46,527 bases of DNA from Gemmatimonadota bacterium (GTDB taxonomy: Bacteria > Gemmatimonadota > Gemmatimonadetes > Gemmatimonadales > Gemmatimonadaceae): the NCBI GenBank assembly GCA_028287285.1, contig JAQBPY010000080.1:1-46527 (forward strand), written 5' to 3'. Position numbers and translations under genes: made by a program. Positions 23,896 to 35,166 of this stretch are shown here, piece after piece (position 1 is the first letter of the stretch; each line of letters opens with the position of its first letter). The notes beneath the pieces were generated by a model. It ran no database searches. It was given only the letters and a program-made list of their open reading frames with translations, and had not been told where the DNA came from.

Positions 23896-24848
23896 TCACG
23901 CTCGAGGCCGTGTACTGGATCATGGGACTCATGGCGACTGGCGTGGCCGTTGTGAACGTCCGCGATCCAACCAACCCCAAGCGGTACAACAATACCATGT
24001 TCTGGGGATTGTACGCCGCGACGTTCCTCACGGGCTCGTACCTTCCGAATTTTGCGAGTGGATGCATTGTCGTGGCCATGGTGCTCGTTGGCAGTGTCGG
24101 CAAGCTCGGTCAGGGGAGCCGCGAGAGCCAGACCGTTGAACAGCGAGAAGCGAGCGCAGTACGGTGGGGAAACAGGCTGTTCATTCCAGCGCTTGCCATT
24201 CCAGCGGTGACGCTGGCCGGAACGTTCTGGCTCAAGGGCGCGACATTGCATGGGACGCCGCTCGTGGACCAGAAGCAGATCACCAGCATCTCGCTCGGCA
24301 TCGCCACGCTCGTGGCACTCGTGGCGGGCGTTGTCATGCTGCGCCCGCCGCTGCTTGCACCGCTGCACGAAACACGACGTCTCTGGGATTCGGTGGGCTG
24401 GGCCACGGTTCTCCCGCAGATGCTCGCTGCACTGGGTGCACTCTTTGCAGCGGCCGGCGTGGGGAAGGTCGTTGCGGGGATGGCGGAGCGCTGGATTCCG
24501 TTGAGCAGCCCCCTGGTCGCGGTGGTAACGTATACCGTGGGCATGGCGCTGTTCACGATGATCATGGGCAACGCGTTCGCCGCGTTCCCGGTGATGACTG
24601 CGGGGATCGGACTACCACTCATCATGACGCGATTTGGCGGCAACGTCGCCGTCATGGCGGCCATTGGAATGCTGTCCGGATTCTGCGGCACGCTCATGAC
24701 ACCGATGGCGGCAAACTACAACATCGTTCCCACCGCGCTTCTCGAGCTGCCCGACGAATATGCTGTGATCAAGCGGCAGCTTCCCACTGCACTGCTGCTG
24801 CTCGCCGTGAACACGATCATCATGTACGTCTTCGTTTACAGGCACTGA
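23892..24848 (+). CDS. DUF979 membrane protein
   Basis: 318 residues with about nine membrane spans. Recognisable parts are 'YWIMGLMATGVAVVNVRDPT', 'NNTMFWGLYAATFLTGSYLP', 'IMGNAFAAFPVMTAGIGLP' and 'MLSGFCGTLMTPMAANYNIV', which fit the DUF979 permease-like family. It overlaps the DUF969 gene at the start (ATGA) and shares one base with the DUF2891 gene at its end (TGATG). The conserved polar stretches near 'GNAFAAFP' and 'PMAANYN' could line a transport path. Substrate unknown; small amino acid derivatives or peptides have been suggested only from genome context. Confidence 0.84.
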   Translation: MITLEAVYWIMGLMATGVAVVNVRDPTNPKRYNNTMFWGLYAATFLTGSYLPNFASGCIVVAMVLVGSVGKLGQGSRESQTVEQREASAVRWGNRLFIPALAIPAVTLAGTFWLKGATLHGTPLVDQKQITSISLGIATLVALVAGVVMLRPPLLAPLHETRRLWDSVGWATVLPQMLAALGALFAAAGVGKVVAGMAERWIPLSSPLVAVVTYTVGMALFTMIMGNAFAAFPVMTAGIGLPLIMTRFGGNVAVMAAIGMLSGFCGTLMTPMAANYNIVPTALLELPDEYAVIKRQLPTALLLLAVNTIIMYVFVYRH

Positions 24849-25861
24849 TGCCGGAGCACACGCTGACACCCGAAATTGCGTCGACGTTTGCGCGTCTCGC
24901 CCTGTCACATGTCGAGCGCGAATTTCCCAACAAGCTGGATCACGTGCTCGGCAGCGACGACGATGTTCGCGGGCCGCGTGCGCTGCATCCCGTGTTCTAC
25001 GGAAGCTTCGATTGGCACTCGTGCGTCCATGGCTATTGGCTGCTCGCGACGCTCTTGCGACAGTTTCCACGATTGCCCGAGCGTTCCAAGATCCATGCGT
25101 TGTTCGATCGTCAGCTCACGGCGGAGAAGGTTGCCGGTGAGATTGTGTATCTCGTGCGGCCCTTGACGGCCGGTTTCGAGCGTCCGTATGGCTGGACGTG
25201 GCTTCTCATGCTGTCTGCGGAGCTGGCACGTCACAGCACCGTGGAGGCAAAAGCGTGGCGGGGAGCATTGAAGCCGCTTGCGTCTACCTTCGTGAGCCGT
25301 TTTACGGCCTTCCTGCCAAACGCCACCTATCCCATTCGCGTTGGCACGCACTTCAACTCGGCCTTCGCCATTGCACTTGCGCTCGAGTATGCCGATACCG
25401 TCCATGACAAGCGCTTTGGGCGGTTGCTTCGCGGACGCGCTGTGTCGTGGTTCGCGGCTGACGTGGACTGCCAGGCGTGGGAGCCGGGCGGTGATGACTT
25501 TCTCTCGTCCGCGCTGATCGAAGCGGAGTGCATGCGCCGCTGCCTCGAGCCCGCGCTATTCAGCCAGTGGATGGAAAAGTTTCTCCCGCGGATTGCTGGG
25601 CGCGATCCAGGCACGCTGTTCACGCCGGCCACCGTGAGTGACCGCCGCGACGGAAAGATTGCGCACCTGGATGGCTTGAACCTGAGCAGAGCGTGGTGCT
25701 GGAGTTCGCTTGCGCGGGCGTGGCCCGATGATGATTCTCGAACGGAGATTGCGCGCCACGCTGCGTCAGTGCACCTGAACGCGAGCCTTTCACACGTAGC
25801 TGGCGACTATGCCGGCGAGCACTGGCTCGCCACGTTTGCCCTGCTCGCATTGAGTGTGTGA
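24848..25861 (+). CDS. DUF2891 protein
   Basis: 337 residues from ATG 24848, which is part of a TGATG junction with the DUF979 gene. Conserved DUF2891 parts are 'HPVFYGSFDWHSCVHGYWLL', 'RPLTAGFERPYGWTWLLML', 'TFVSRFTAFLPNATYPIRVG', 'HFNSAFAIAL', 'CQAWEPGGDDFLSSALIEAE' and 'HLDGLNLSRAWCW'. The fold is probably an alpha/alpha barrel like glycoside-processing enzymes. No export signal. It is coupled to the DUF969/DUF979 permease, so it probably acts on the imported compound in the cytoplasm; the reaction is not known. Confidence 0.85.
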   Translation: MPEHTLTPEIASTFARLALSHVEREFPNKLDHVLGSDDDVRGPRALHPVFYGSFDWHSCVHGYWLLATLLRQFPRLPERSKIHALFDRQLTAEKVAGEIVYLVRPLTAGFERPYGWTWLLMLSAELARHSTVEAKAWRGALKPLASTFVSRFTAFLPNATYPIRVGTHFNSAFAIALALEYADTVHDKRFGRLLRGRAVSWFAADVDCQAWEPGGDDFLSSALIEAECMRRCLEPALFSQWMEKFLPRIAGRDPGTLFTPATVSDRRDGKIAHLDGLNLSRAWCWSSLARAWPDDDSRTEIARHAASVHLNASLSHVAGDYAGEHWLATFALLALSV

Positions 25862-25863
25862 CG

Positions 25864-26127
25864 ATGGCTCTCGCGCTGCCGATCGCGCCGATTTTTCTGC
25901 TGCCCTTCATCATCCTGTTCTTCATCGTCGTTTTTCCGCTATGGGTCGTTGCCCTTGCGGTCCTTGGCCTTCTGCTCGTACTGGCACGCGCCCTCGAATG
26001 GCTGGTGCGGTTGGCGACTGCAATCGAGCGGCCTCTTTCCGGCCCTCTGGGCAATGCGTTTCACTGGACGCTGAGCTGGGGCGGCATGGCGGAACGGCGC
26101 GATCGCCCAAGGCCCGACAAGTCTTGA
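25864..26127 (+). CDS. Small membrane protein at end of DUF969 operon
   Basis: 87 residues from ATG 25864 (GTG 25858 would overlap the DUF2891 stop as GTGA). A long hydrophobic region at about 8-45 (PIAPIFLLPFIILFFIVVFP, LWVVALAVLGLLLVLARAL) makes two membrane spans, followed by a basic tail. No family recognised. Its position directly after DUF2891 suggests that it is transcribed with the transport operon. Confidence 0.6.
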   Translation: MALALPIAPIFLLPFIILFFIVVFPLWVVALAVLGLLLVLARALEWLVRLATAIERPLSGPLGNAFHWTLSWGGMAERRDRPRPDKS

Positions 26128-26527
26128 ACTGATGCAACGAAATTCCTGCCGAGCACGCCAGCAGGATTGAATTCCGGTGTGAAGACCGTTTTCGTGCCGA
26201 GGGAACTTGTGCTCCGAGCCTGGCGATAGTGCGTCGACACGGCAATGGCATGCACCGCACTGCAGAGCGCTCGAGGCGATGCGTCGTACGCCGCAAGGTT
26301 GGCGATGACCGGGTGTAGACCACTCCGCGTCCACCAGGTGTTCCACTGACGAATGCAGACTCGCGGGACGTTCCGAAGGGTGGACGCCCTGATTATTGCG
26401 CACCGCTACGTAAAGAGAAGCGTTAAAACGACGTCACGGAAGAGCGGCGCGCGAACTCCGGGGTACGGGTATCACACTGTTTCGCATCGCTAACACCGAT
26501 GTTACACTTCCGGAATATCCCACCACG
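26128..26527. other. 400-base gap without recognised gene
   Basis: The stretch before the histidine kinase gene has some open minus-strand frames, including one of about 115 codons with no usable start codon, but no family resemblance. I see no RNA gene, repeat or clear terminator. The promoter of the kinase must lie here, but no convincing -35/-10 pair stands out. Confidence 0.4.
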
Positions 26528-28786
<2,259 letters not shown>

Positions 28787-28806
28787 CGGCAATGCTGTTC
28801 AGTTCG

Positions 28807-28976
28807 CTGTCATCCCGCACGAAGACAGCGAAGCGAACGAGTGTCGGGGTAGACTTTCCGCGCCCCGAACTCCCCAGGACGAGACAGCAGCTCCCGACAG
28901 TCGCTTCGCTCCTGCGGGATGACAGTCGCTTCGCTCCTGCGGGATGACAGTCGCTGCGCTCCTGCGGGATGACAGT
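28807..28976. repeat. Inverted-repeat element, copy 3, with tandem 25-mers
   Basis: Starts with TGTCATCCCGCACGAAGACA and has the same central CGAACTCCCCAGGACG segment as copy 2. The right arm is expanded into three tandem copies of a 25-base unit (28896-28920, 28921-28945, 28946-28970; the third differs at one base). It fills the gap between the histidine kinase gene and the next gene, with related fragments up to about 29040. Confidence 0.7.
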
Positions 28977-29030
28977 CTCAAGTATTCTTGCGACACGACT
29001 TCGCTCAAGGACAACTTCTGTAACAAGCCA

Positions 29031-29756
29031 CTAGTAACAAGACTGTATCTTGACAACTGCCGAGCGAGAGGCGGGATCTGCTGCTGCCCGCTTGATGGCA
29101 TATCGATAGCCGGCGTATTCCGGGATGCCAAGCAACGGCCACCCATGTGCGTCGCACGCGGGATCTCCATACAACACGCCGGCAATGTCGCTCAGCTCGG
29201 TGCTCTCGCCGAGGACCGCGAGCGCTTCTTCAACGCGCGCGGTGTCGTCAGGGGTCGCATCACCATAGGGATTCGAGCTGAGCGCATACGCGAGCCCTTC
29301 ACGGGCAAGCACGGCGCGAACCGTCCTGGCGGCACCATGTGTCGCCGTCCACATGACCCGCACCGCCTCCGCCGCGCTTTCTCGGCGCACTGACGGCGCG
29401 TCGAACTGTTCGCGCGTCCATTGGTAAATGAAGCCACGACCAGCAGTGCGCTTCGCGACGGTGCGGTGCTGCACCTCGGTGGACAGCCGGTCCGTCCACA
29501 TGCCGGGCGACGCGAGAACGATTGCCAGCATGATCGCATCGCCGTACCCGCAGCGCGCTGCCACCTCACTGGCCGCCTCGAATGCAATGGCTTCGGCATC
29601 CAACGCCAGCAACTGCTGGACCGCTTCGAGGGCGTGCGGTCCAGCCATGGGATTGTACCCTACCAATCCGTACTCATGCTCCACGCGTGCCACGTACGCC
29701 GTGAAGCGTTCGGACGCGGGGCCGCCCGAGCGACTCAACGCGTAGATCTGCGCCAT
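29031..29756 (-). CDS. Unknown cytoplasmic protein, operon with S9 peptidase
   Basis: 241 residues if started at ATG 29756 (MAQIYALSRSGGPASERFTA); a start further upstream would run into the end of the S9 peptidase gene. I do not recognise the family. It has no signal peptide or membrane span and a mixed alpha/beta composition, with 'GYNPMAGPHALEAVQQLLAL', 'YGDAIMLAIVLASPGMWTDR' and a conserved-looking Cys/Tyr end. It lies 28 bases downstream of the peptidase stop and is probably cotranscribed. Function not assigned. Confidence 0.6.
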   Translation of the reverse strand: MAQIYALSRSGGPASERFTAYVARVEHEYGLVGYNPMAGPHALEAVQQLLALDAEAIAFEAASEVAARCGYGDAIMLAIVLASPGMWTDRLSTEVQHRTVAKRTAGRGFIYQWTREQFDAPSVRRESAAEAVRVMWTATHGAARTVRAVLAREGLAYALSSNPYGDATPDDTARVEEALAVLGESTELSDIAGVLYGDPACDAHGWPLLGIPEYAGYRYAIKRAAADPASRSAVVKIQSCY

Positions 29757-29784
29757 CGTCGCCAGGGTGGGTGCAATGGTAACG

Positions 29785-31872
29785 TCAGTCGTCCGTCGCG
29801 AGCTTGGGATCCTTGCCGCCATATTTCTGAAACCAGCTCTTCATGTAGAGTTGTGTGCGAAGATAATTGGACGGCTTGGAGCTCGTGCCGTGCCATTCAT
29901 CATTGAAGCGGATCATTGCCGTGGGAATCTTGCGCAGCTTGAGCGCGCGATAGAATTGCTCGGTCTGTTCCATCGGCGTGCGAAGGTCGTTGACGCCGGT
30001 CATCAACATCGTTGGCGTCGTGACGTTGCCGGCGTACATCAACGGGGAACGCTTGAGGTGCTCACTGGGATCCTGCCACGGCAGCTTCTCGAAATTATAA
30101 TACCAGCTCGCGCCGTCCGTGGTGCCGACGAAGCTGACCCAGTTGATGACCGGGCAGTTCGACGATGCGGCAGCAAAGCGATTGGTGTGGCCGACAATCC
30201 ATGCCGTCAGCACACCACCGCCGCTGCAGCCATACACGAACAGGTTGCTGGGGTCAATGTAGCCGCGGTTGATGACGGTATCCACGCCCGCCATGAGATC
30301 ATCGTAGTCCTTGCCCGGATACGCATTCTTGATCGCGTTGCCGAATGCACTTCCGTACCCCGTGCTGCCGCGCGGATTCAGGTAGAGCGACACGTACCCG
30401 GACGTCGCCTGATCCTGCCGGGCAAAGTTGAAGCCCAGGTTGTACATGGAGTGCGGACCGCCGTGAATGTCGAGGATGAGCGGGTACTTCCTGCCGGGGT
30501 CGAAGTCGGCCGGCTTCACGATCCAGCCCTGGATCTTCATCCCATCCTTCGACGTGTACCAGACTTCTTCGCTCGTCGCGAGCTTCTTGCCTAGCAGCAC
30601 GTCGCCGTTGACGTCGGTGATCCACTTGATGTTCGTGGGCGCCTTGATGTCGAAGGCAACGACGTCATTCGGGTGCGACGCCGTGCTCATCACGCCCACG
30701 GCCGTGCCGTTCGGGTTGATGGACGTCACCGTGAGCACCTGCCTGCCGCTCGTGACGGGCTTGACGTCTCCCGAGATGGACGCGAAGTACAGATTCCTTG
30801 CACCTTCGTTCTCGGCCACGAAGTAGATGCCGCTGCCATCCCTGGCCCACACCATTTCCGATGGGGTACGATCCCATTTCGGCAGCAGCAGCTTGTGACC
30901 GGTGCCCTCGCTGCTCATGAGATAGAGCTTGGCGTCGGTCCACGTGTCGGTGGTGGAGTCGTAGCCCGTGTAGGCAATCCACTTTCCATCGGGCGACGGA
31001 GCGGGATTGCCATCAGGCCCACGGCGCGTGGTCAGCTGCCTGATGCTGCCTGAGGCAACGTCGACTTTGTAGACGTCTGATTCCCGGATCTGGTATTCGG
31101 CGTCTCCCACACGATTGCCGCTGAACACGATGGACTTGCCGTCGGGCATCCAGTGGGGCGCACCATGATTGAATGCCCCGCTTGTGAGCTGATGCGGTGT
31201 GCCGCCGTTGTCGGCGGAGAGCACGAAGATGTGCGTATTGCCATCCTCGATGAAGCCCTGTCGATCGGCGCGGTAGTTGAGCTTCTGGACGATGCGCGGC
31301 GCCTCGGTCCATTTTGCGCCCTTGGGCGCGGCCGGCATGTCGATGCGCCAGTCGTTTTTCGCGGGCACCTGCATCGTGAACGCGAGCCACTTTCCATCGG
31401 GCGACCATTCAATGTTCGACGGTGTCTCGTTCAGGTGCGTCAGCTGCGTGATGGCCCCCTCGGCGTCCATCCAACGCACGAACACCTGTGTCGCCGGGGC
31501 AGCGTTGCCGGTCGTCGTGGCGCTACCGGCAGGCGTGGCCGAGTAGGCGATGCGCGTACCGTCCGGCGACCACCTGGGCGCCGAGCCGTTCACGAGAAAG
31601 CGCGAGCGGGTGCCGTCGGCGTTCATGATCCACAGCGACGATTCCCACTTGTCGTTCATCTTGTCCACCCAGCGGCGCGTGAACACCACCTGCTTTCCGT
31701 CCGGGGAAAGCTGGGGATCCTGCACGTCCTCCCAGTCGAGATAGTCGTTCAGGGAGAGCCGGTCGGTGCGACGGTCGGCAGACGGCCCCTGCGCCATTCC
31801 ATGGCGGGGACTGATGGCAGCGAATGCGAGTGCCGCGGCGGCAAGCGGCAGCACGCGGAATCGAGTGATCAT
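29785..31872 (-). CDS. S9-family peptidase (acylaminoacyl-peptidase-like), secreted
   Basis: 695 residues from ATG 31872, supported by GGAGGC about a dozen bases upstream and a signal peptide (RVLPLAAAALAFAAI...AQ). Residues of about 45-410 are a beta-propeller with PD40-type repeats ('DPQLSPDGKQVVFTRRWVDK', 'APRWSPDGTRIAYSAT'). Residues of about 440-690 are the alpha/beta hydrolase: 'YPLILDIHGGPHSMYN', the nucleophile elbow 'YGCSGGGVLTAW' (Ser550), 'GVNDLRTPMEQTEQF' (Asp629) and 'NDEWHGT' (His661), so the triad is complete. Members remove acylated amino acids or cut short peptides. It is exported, so it presumably feeds on external peptides. It diverges from the kinase-like gene at 32236. 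Confidence 0.88.
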   Translation of the reverse strand: MITRFRVLPLAAAALAFAAISPRHGMAQGPSADRRTDRLSLNDYLDWEDVQDPQLSPDGKQVVFTRRWVDKMNDKWESSLWIMNADGTRSRFLVNGSAPRWSPDGTRIAYSATPAGSATTTGNAAPATQVFVRWMDAEGAITQLTHLNETPSNIEWSPDGKWLAFTMQVPAKNDWRIDMPAAPKGAKWTEAPRIVQKLNYRADRQGFIEDGNTHIFVLSADNGGTPHQLTSGAFNHGAPHWMPDGKSIVFSGNRVGDAEYQIRESDVYKVDVASGSIRQLTTRRGPDGNPAPSPDGKWIAYTGYDSTTDTWTDAKLYLMSSEGTGHKLLLPKWDRTPSEMVWARDGSGIYFVAENEGARNLYFASISGDVKPVTSGRQVLTVTSINPNGTAVGVMSTASHPNDVVAFDIKAPTNIKWITDVNGDVLLGKKLATSEEVWYTSKDGMKIQGWIVKPADFDPGRKYPLILDIHGGPHSMYNLGFNFARQDQATSGYVSLYLNPRGSTGYGSAFGNAIKNAYPGKDYDDLMAGVDTVINRGYIDPSNLFVYGCSGGGVLTAWIVGHTNRFAAASSNCPVINWVSFVGTTDGASWYYNFEKLPWQDPSEHLKRSPLMYAGNVTTPTMLMTGVNDLRTPMEQTEQFYRALKLRKIPTAMIRFNDEWHGTSSKPSNYLRTQLYMKSWFQKYGGKDPKLATDD

Positions 31873-32235
31873 TGGCACGGACGCCTCCGGGATGGGAATC
31901 AGGTCGAAACCAGCACATATAGCCTGCACCCGTTGGCCGCTTCGCGCCAGAGATGTTCGGCGCCGCAATTGACCCAATCGATGGCAGATTGACGCAAAGG
32001 CGCTACAAAGGGACACAATGAAGGACGGCGCCGGGCGAGGTACGCCCATGCGCACACGCCATAACGACGGTGATCGTTCCAGGCGCCGGCAATTGGTCCG
32101 TGACACGTGCGGGCAATGGAGAATGGGACAGCATCTCCCGACACGCGCACCGCGCGTGCGGGATGACAGGCTGCATGTAAGTAGCGGCTGCTGCCTGTCA
32201 GAGGTGCCGTTCACGCGATATCTTCGCGGAACGAC
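31873..32235. other. 363-base divergent gap with one repeat copy
   Basis: This gap between the S9 peptidase and the kinase-like gene must hold both promoters; no clear one stands out. At 32127-32169 is a shorter copy of the inverted-repeat family (CTCCCGACACGCGC, then GCGCGTGCGGGATGACAGG) that can form a GC-rich hairpin. Nothing else was recognised. Confidence 0.5.
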
Positions 32236-34896
32236 ATGTCTGACGTCACCGACCTCCGCGCGGCGCTTTCCCTTGCGCTCGGTGCCGGCTATCTCATCGA
32301 TCGAGAGCTCGATGGGGCCGGTTTTGCCCGCGTCTTCGTGGCCCGCGAAGAAGCGCACGATCGGGACGTCGCCATCAAGGTGCTGTCGCCGGAGTTGTCG
32401 CGCGCCCTGTCGCCGTCGCGCTTCGAAGCGGAGATGCGACAAGCGCAGTGGTTCCAGGAGCCGCACACGCTCCCGGTATTCGGCATGGGGCGCACGGCGG
32501 CGGGACAGCTCTACTATACCATGCCCTTCGTCAAGGGCGAGACGCTCAGGCAGCGCATCGAGCAAGGGCCCGCTGGATTCGACGAGAGCGTGGGCGTGCT
32601 GCGCGACGTGGCGCGCTCCCTGGCGTACGCGCATGGAATGGGATGCCTGCACCGGAACATCAAGCCGGAGAACATTCTCGTTGACCATGGCCGCGCCGTG
32701 GTCACCGACTTCGGCCTCTCGGCGGCCATCCTGGTGTCTCGGCTGCTGCCGCCTGCCGAAATGCAGGTTCTGGAAGGCACGGTGCACGGTACGCCCGGTT
32801 ATATGTCCCCCGAGCAGCTGCGCGGCGATCCCTCAACGGATTTTCGCGCGGACATCTATGCCTGGGGGGTGGTTGCGTACGAGCTGCTTCTCGACATCGA
32901 CCAGGTGGAACAGCTTGCGGCACTGGAGCAGATCACGGCCGCCGATTTGAGCGAAGTGCCCCCGTTGATGCTGTACAAACGGCACGGTGTACCCGAGCAG
33001 CTGGCGCAGCTCGTCATGCAGTGCCTGGAAGAAGATCCCGCTGCGCGCCCGGCAAGTGCCGCCGAGCTGGTCACGGTGATGGAACGCATCCCCGACGGGC
33101 GGCTCGCGCTCGCACTCGAGAGCAACAACGCTGCGCGCTGGGTCGGCGCCTCCATCCTGCTCGGACTGGTGCTGTTCTGCGTCACGAGCTGGGTCGTCTG
33201 GAAGCTCCAGCGCCGTGAGACGCGGGACTATCCGGTGCTCGCGGTGCTCCCGTTCGAGACGTCGTCTGCCGCATCGGATTCCATATTTGCGGACCAGCTG
33301 GGCGATGCTGTCACCACGAGCCTCACCAAGCTCCACAAGCTCCGCGTCATCGACCGGAGCAGCGTCCTCTCGCTGGAAAACTCGGGCCGCTCCACACAGG
33401 CACTCGGCAAGATACTCGGCGCCACGCACGTGCTGCGCGGAACGGTGCGCTTCGTTCGCGACGCGAGCGGCCCGCCACGCATGGAGGTCGTTCCCATTCT
33501 CTATCGGGTAAGCGACGGCTCCGCCGAGTGGACGGGCAAACCGCAATCGGTCGTGCCAGGCGCGCCGTTTCCGGTGGAATTCGCCATCGCGAGAAACGTG
33601 GCGGACGCGTTGAATGTCTTTGTCGTTCCGTCCGACAGCGAGGCAATGACCCAGGTGCCCACGACGGACAGCACGGCGTTGGCGCACTTTGTTGCCGCGA
33701 ATCGGATCTACCAGCGAAACATGGACGGCGAGGCCACGCGCGACGTGGAGGCGCTGCGTGGCTTCGAGCGGGCCTACCAGCGCGACACGAACTTCTCCGA
33801 TGCGTACGGTGCCGCGTCGGCAATCCTGCTTCGCACGGGCTTGAAGACCGGCGCGCGCGCGCTCGTGGATTCCGCCGAAGTCGTGGCCCGCCGCGCGCAC
33901 GACCGTGGGCGCGGACATGTCCTGGGCCTCGTGACACTGGGGAAAATCGCCCTGTATCGCGATCATCCCGAGGAGGCGTTCTCCACTGCGCAGCGTTCCA
34001 TTGCCGACAATCCCTCCAATGCCGACGTGCTCGCATTGCGCACGGAGCTTCAGCCCTTTGTCGGTGATTCCAGCGCCGCGTGGCATGATGCCGACCTGCT
34101 GGTGCAGATCGCTCCGCGCTCCGTCGATGCGCTTCTGGTGGCCGCCACGACGGCGCAGTACCTGCGACGCTTTTCGGATGCCAATGAATTCCTGCTTCGG
34201 GCACGTGTGCTCCAGCCGCAGCGCATCGACCTCATCCTTCGCTCCGCATATCTGTATCGTGCGAGTGGCCAGTTCGGAAACATGGAGCAGGCACTCCAAT
34301 CATATCGCTCGCGGGGAGGGCGGCTTTCGGCGAACGACCTGACGCTGGTGCGCGTGGCACGGGCTGCGATGAAGCGGGAGCTCGCCGAGGGCTCGCCCAG
34401 TGACTTTGGCGTGACCACGCGCGCCGACAGCTTCACGTACTACTCGCAGAAGGCGCAGCTCTTCATGTCGCGCGGCGAGCCGGCGCGAGCGCGGCCTCTG
34501 CTCGATTCATCGGCGATCGTCATGACGGCCATTCTTGCGGATTCGACGTTGCCACGTGCCGACCGGCGCCGCTATGTGGACCTCATGGCATGGACGGATG
34601 CGGCGCGAGGTGACCGTGTGAGGGCGTTAGCCGTCGCAACGGGGTACGAGCACTCCGTCATGACGCAGCAGTGGCCGAACGGGCTCGCCGCGGCGACCAT
34701 CGCGAGCAATACCGCCGAGATCTACGCGCTCGTCGACGACGTGAATGGAATGCTCACCGAGCTTCGCCGCTGCCTCACCCTGCCCGGCGGTCTCTGGCAA
34801 AGCTCCATTCTCGCCGAGCCGGCGCTCGCCCGGCAGGCAGCCGACCCGCGTGCGCGCGAGCTGTTCCGCGAGCTCAAGCTCGATATTTCGCCCTGA
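32236..34896 (+). CDS. Protein-kinase-like membrane protein with TolB-like and TPR domains; HRD Asp replaced by Asn
   Basis: 886 residues. The N-terminal 290 form a Hanks-type kinase fold with a poor glycine loop (DGAGFARVF), Lys48 in 'DVAIKVL', 'CLHRNIKPENILVD' and 'VTDFGLS', plus 'GTPGYMSPEQLRGD'. The catalytic motif reads His139-Arg140-Asn141 instead of HRD (AAC at 32656-32658), so the proton-accepting aspartate is missing, while Lys143, Asn146 and Asp158 are kept. A membrane span at about 302-323 follows, then a TolB-like/FlgO-like domain ('VLAVLPFETSSAASDSIFAD', 'ILGATHVLRGTVRF') at about 333-450, then TPR-like helices to the end. It is likely a pseudokinase or very weak kinase. The next gene follows after 15 bases. 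Confidence 0.82.
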   Translation: MSDVTDLRAALSLALGAGYLIDRELDGAGFARVFVAREEAHDRDVAIKVLSPELSRALSPSRFEAEMRQAQWFQEPHTLPVFGMGRTAAGQLYYTMPFVKGETLRQRIEQGPAGFDESVGVLRDVARSLAYAHGMGCLHRNIKPENILVDHGRAVVTDFGLSAAILVSRLLPPAEMQVLEGTVHGTPGYMSPEQLRGDPSTDFRADIYAWGVVAYELLLDIDQVEQLAALEQITAADLSEVPPLMLYKRHGVPEQLAQLVMQCLEEDPAARPASAAELVTVMERIPDGRLALALESNNAARWVGASILLGLVLFCVTSWVVWKLQRRETRDYPVLAVLPFETSSAASDSIFADQLGDAVTTSLTKLHKLRVIDRSSVLSLENSGRSTQALGKILGATHVLRGTVRFVRDASGPPRMEVVPILYRVSDGSAEWTGKPQSVVPGAPFPVEFAIARNVADALNVFVVPSDSEAMTQVPTTDSTALAHFVAANRIYQRNMDGEATRDVEALRGFERAYQRDTNFSDAYGAASAILLRTGLKTGARALVDSAEVVARRAHDRGRGHVLGLVTLGKIALYRDHPEEAFSTAQRSIADNPSNADVLALRTELQPFVGDSSAAWHDADLLVQIAPRSVDALLVAATTAQYLRRFSDANEFLLRARVLQPQRIDLILRSAYLYRASGQFGNMEQALQSYRSRGGRLSANDLTLVRVARAAMKRELAEGSPSDFGVTTRADSFTYYSQKAQLFMSRGEPARARPLLDSSAIVMTAILADSTLPRADRRRYVDLMAWTDAARGDRVRALAVATGYEHSVMTQQWPNGLAAATIASNTAEIYALVDDVNGMLTELRRCLTLPGGLWQSSILAEPALARQAADPRARELFRELKLDISP

Positions 34897-34911
34897 TCGT
34901 CCGGAGGACAC

Positions 34912-35166
34912 ATGGATGAACGCGATCCGCGCGGGGAATCCGCCGGCAGCATGGGCCGTCTCGCGACGGTCAAGGATTTGCCCAGCCGGACGGAGTTCAC
35001 CGCCATCATCAAGGTGGCAATGAAGCTGAACGACGACGGCGGGGTGGTCGCAAGACCGAAGGCTGCTCCCAAAGCCCAAGCGCTGGTTCCGGCAGTGCTT
35101 TCGGCGGCGCGTGCAAAGAACAGAACGGCGAAGTCGCCGGAAGTACGGCGCGCAGGCGAGCAGCTG
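34912..35166 (+). pseudogene. Remnant of YdeI-like gene fused in frame to ChaN gene
   Basis: The reading frame opens at ATG 34912 with a very good ribosome-binding site (GGAGGA, 34903-34908). Its residues 14-65 ('MGRLATVKDLPSRTEFTAII', 'KVAMKLNDDGG', 'LVPAVLSAARAKNRTA') match the middle of YdeI/OmpD-associated proteins (DUF1801-linked), but the N-terminal part and the usual C-terminal 'EYVEWI' region are absent. The frame continues without stop into the ChaN gene. I read it as a gene remnant left by deletion, though the expressed fusion cannot be excluded. Confidence 0.55.

Noticed and set aside
26128..26527. Possible decayed gene on the minus strand before the histidine kinase
   Set aside because: An open stretch of about 115 codons has no usable start codon and no recognisable family.
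28896..28970. Possible CRISPR array
   Set aside because: The 25-base units abut directly with no spacers, and no cas genes are present.
32833..34299. Minus-strand open frame of 488 codons
   Set aside because: Shadow of the kinase-TPR gene, without signal or domain.
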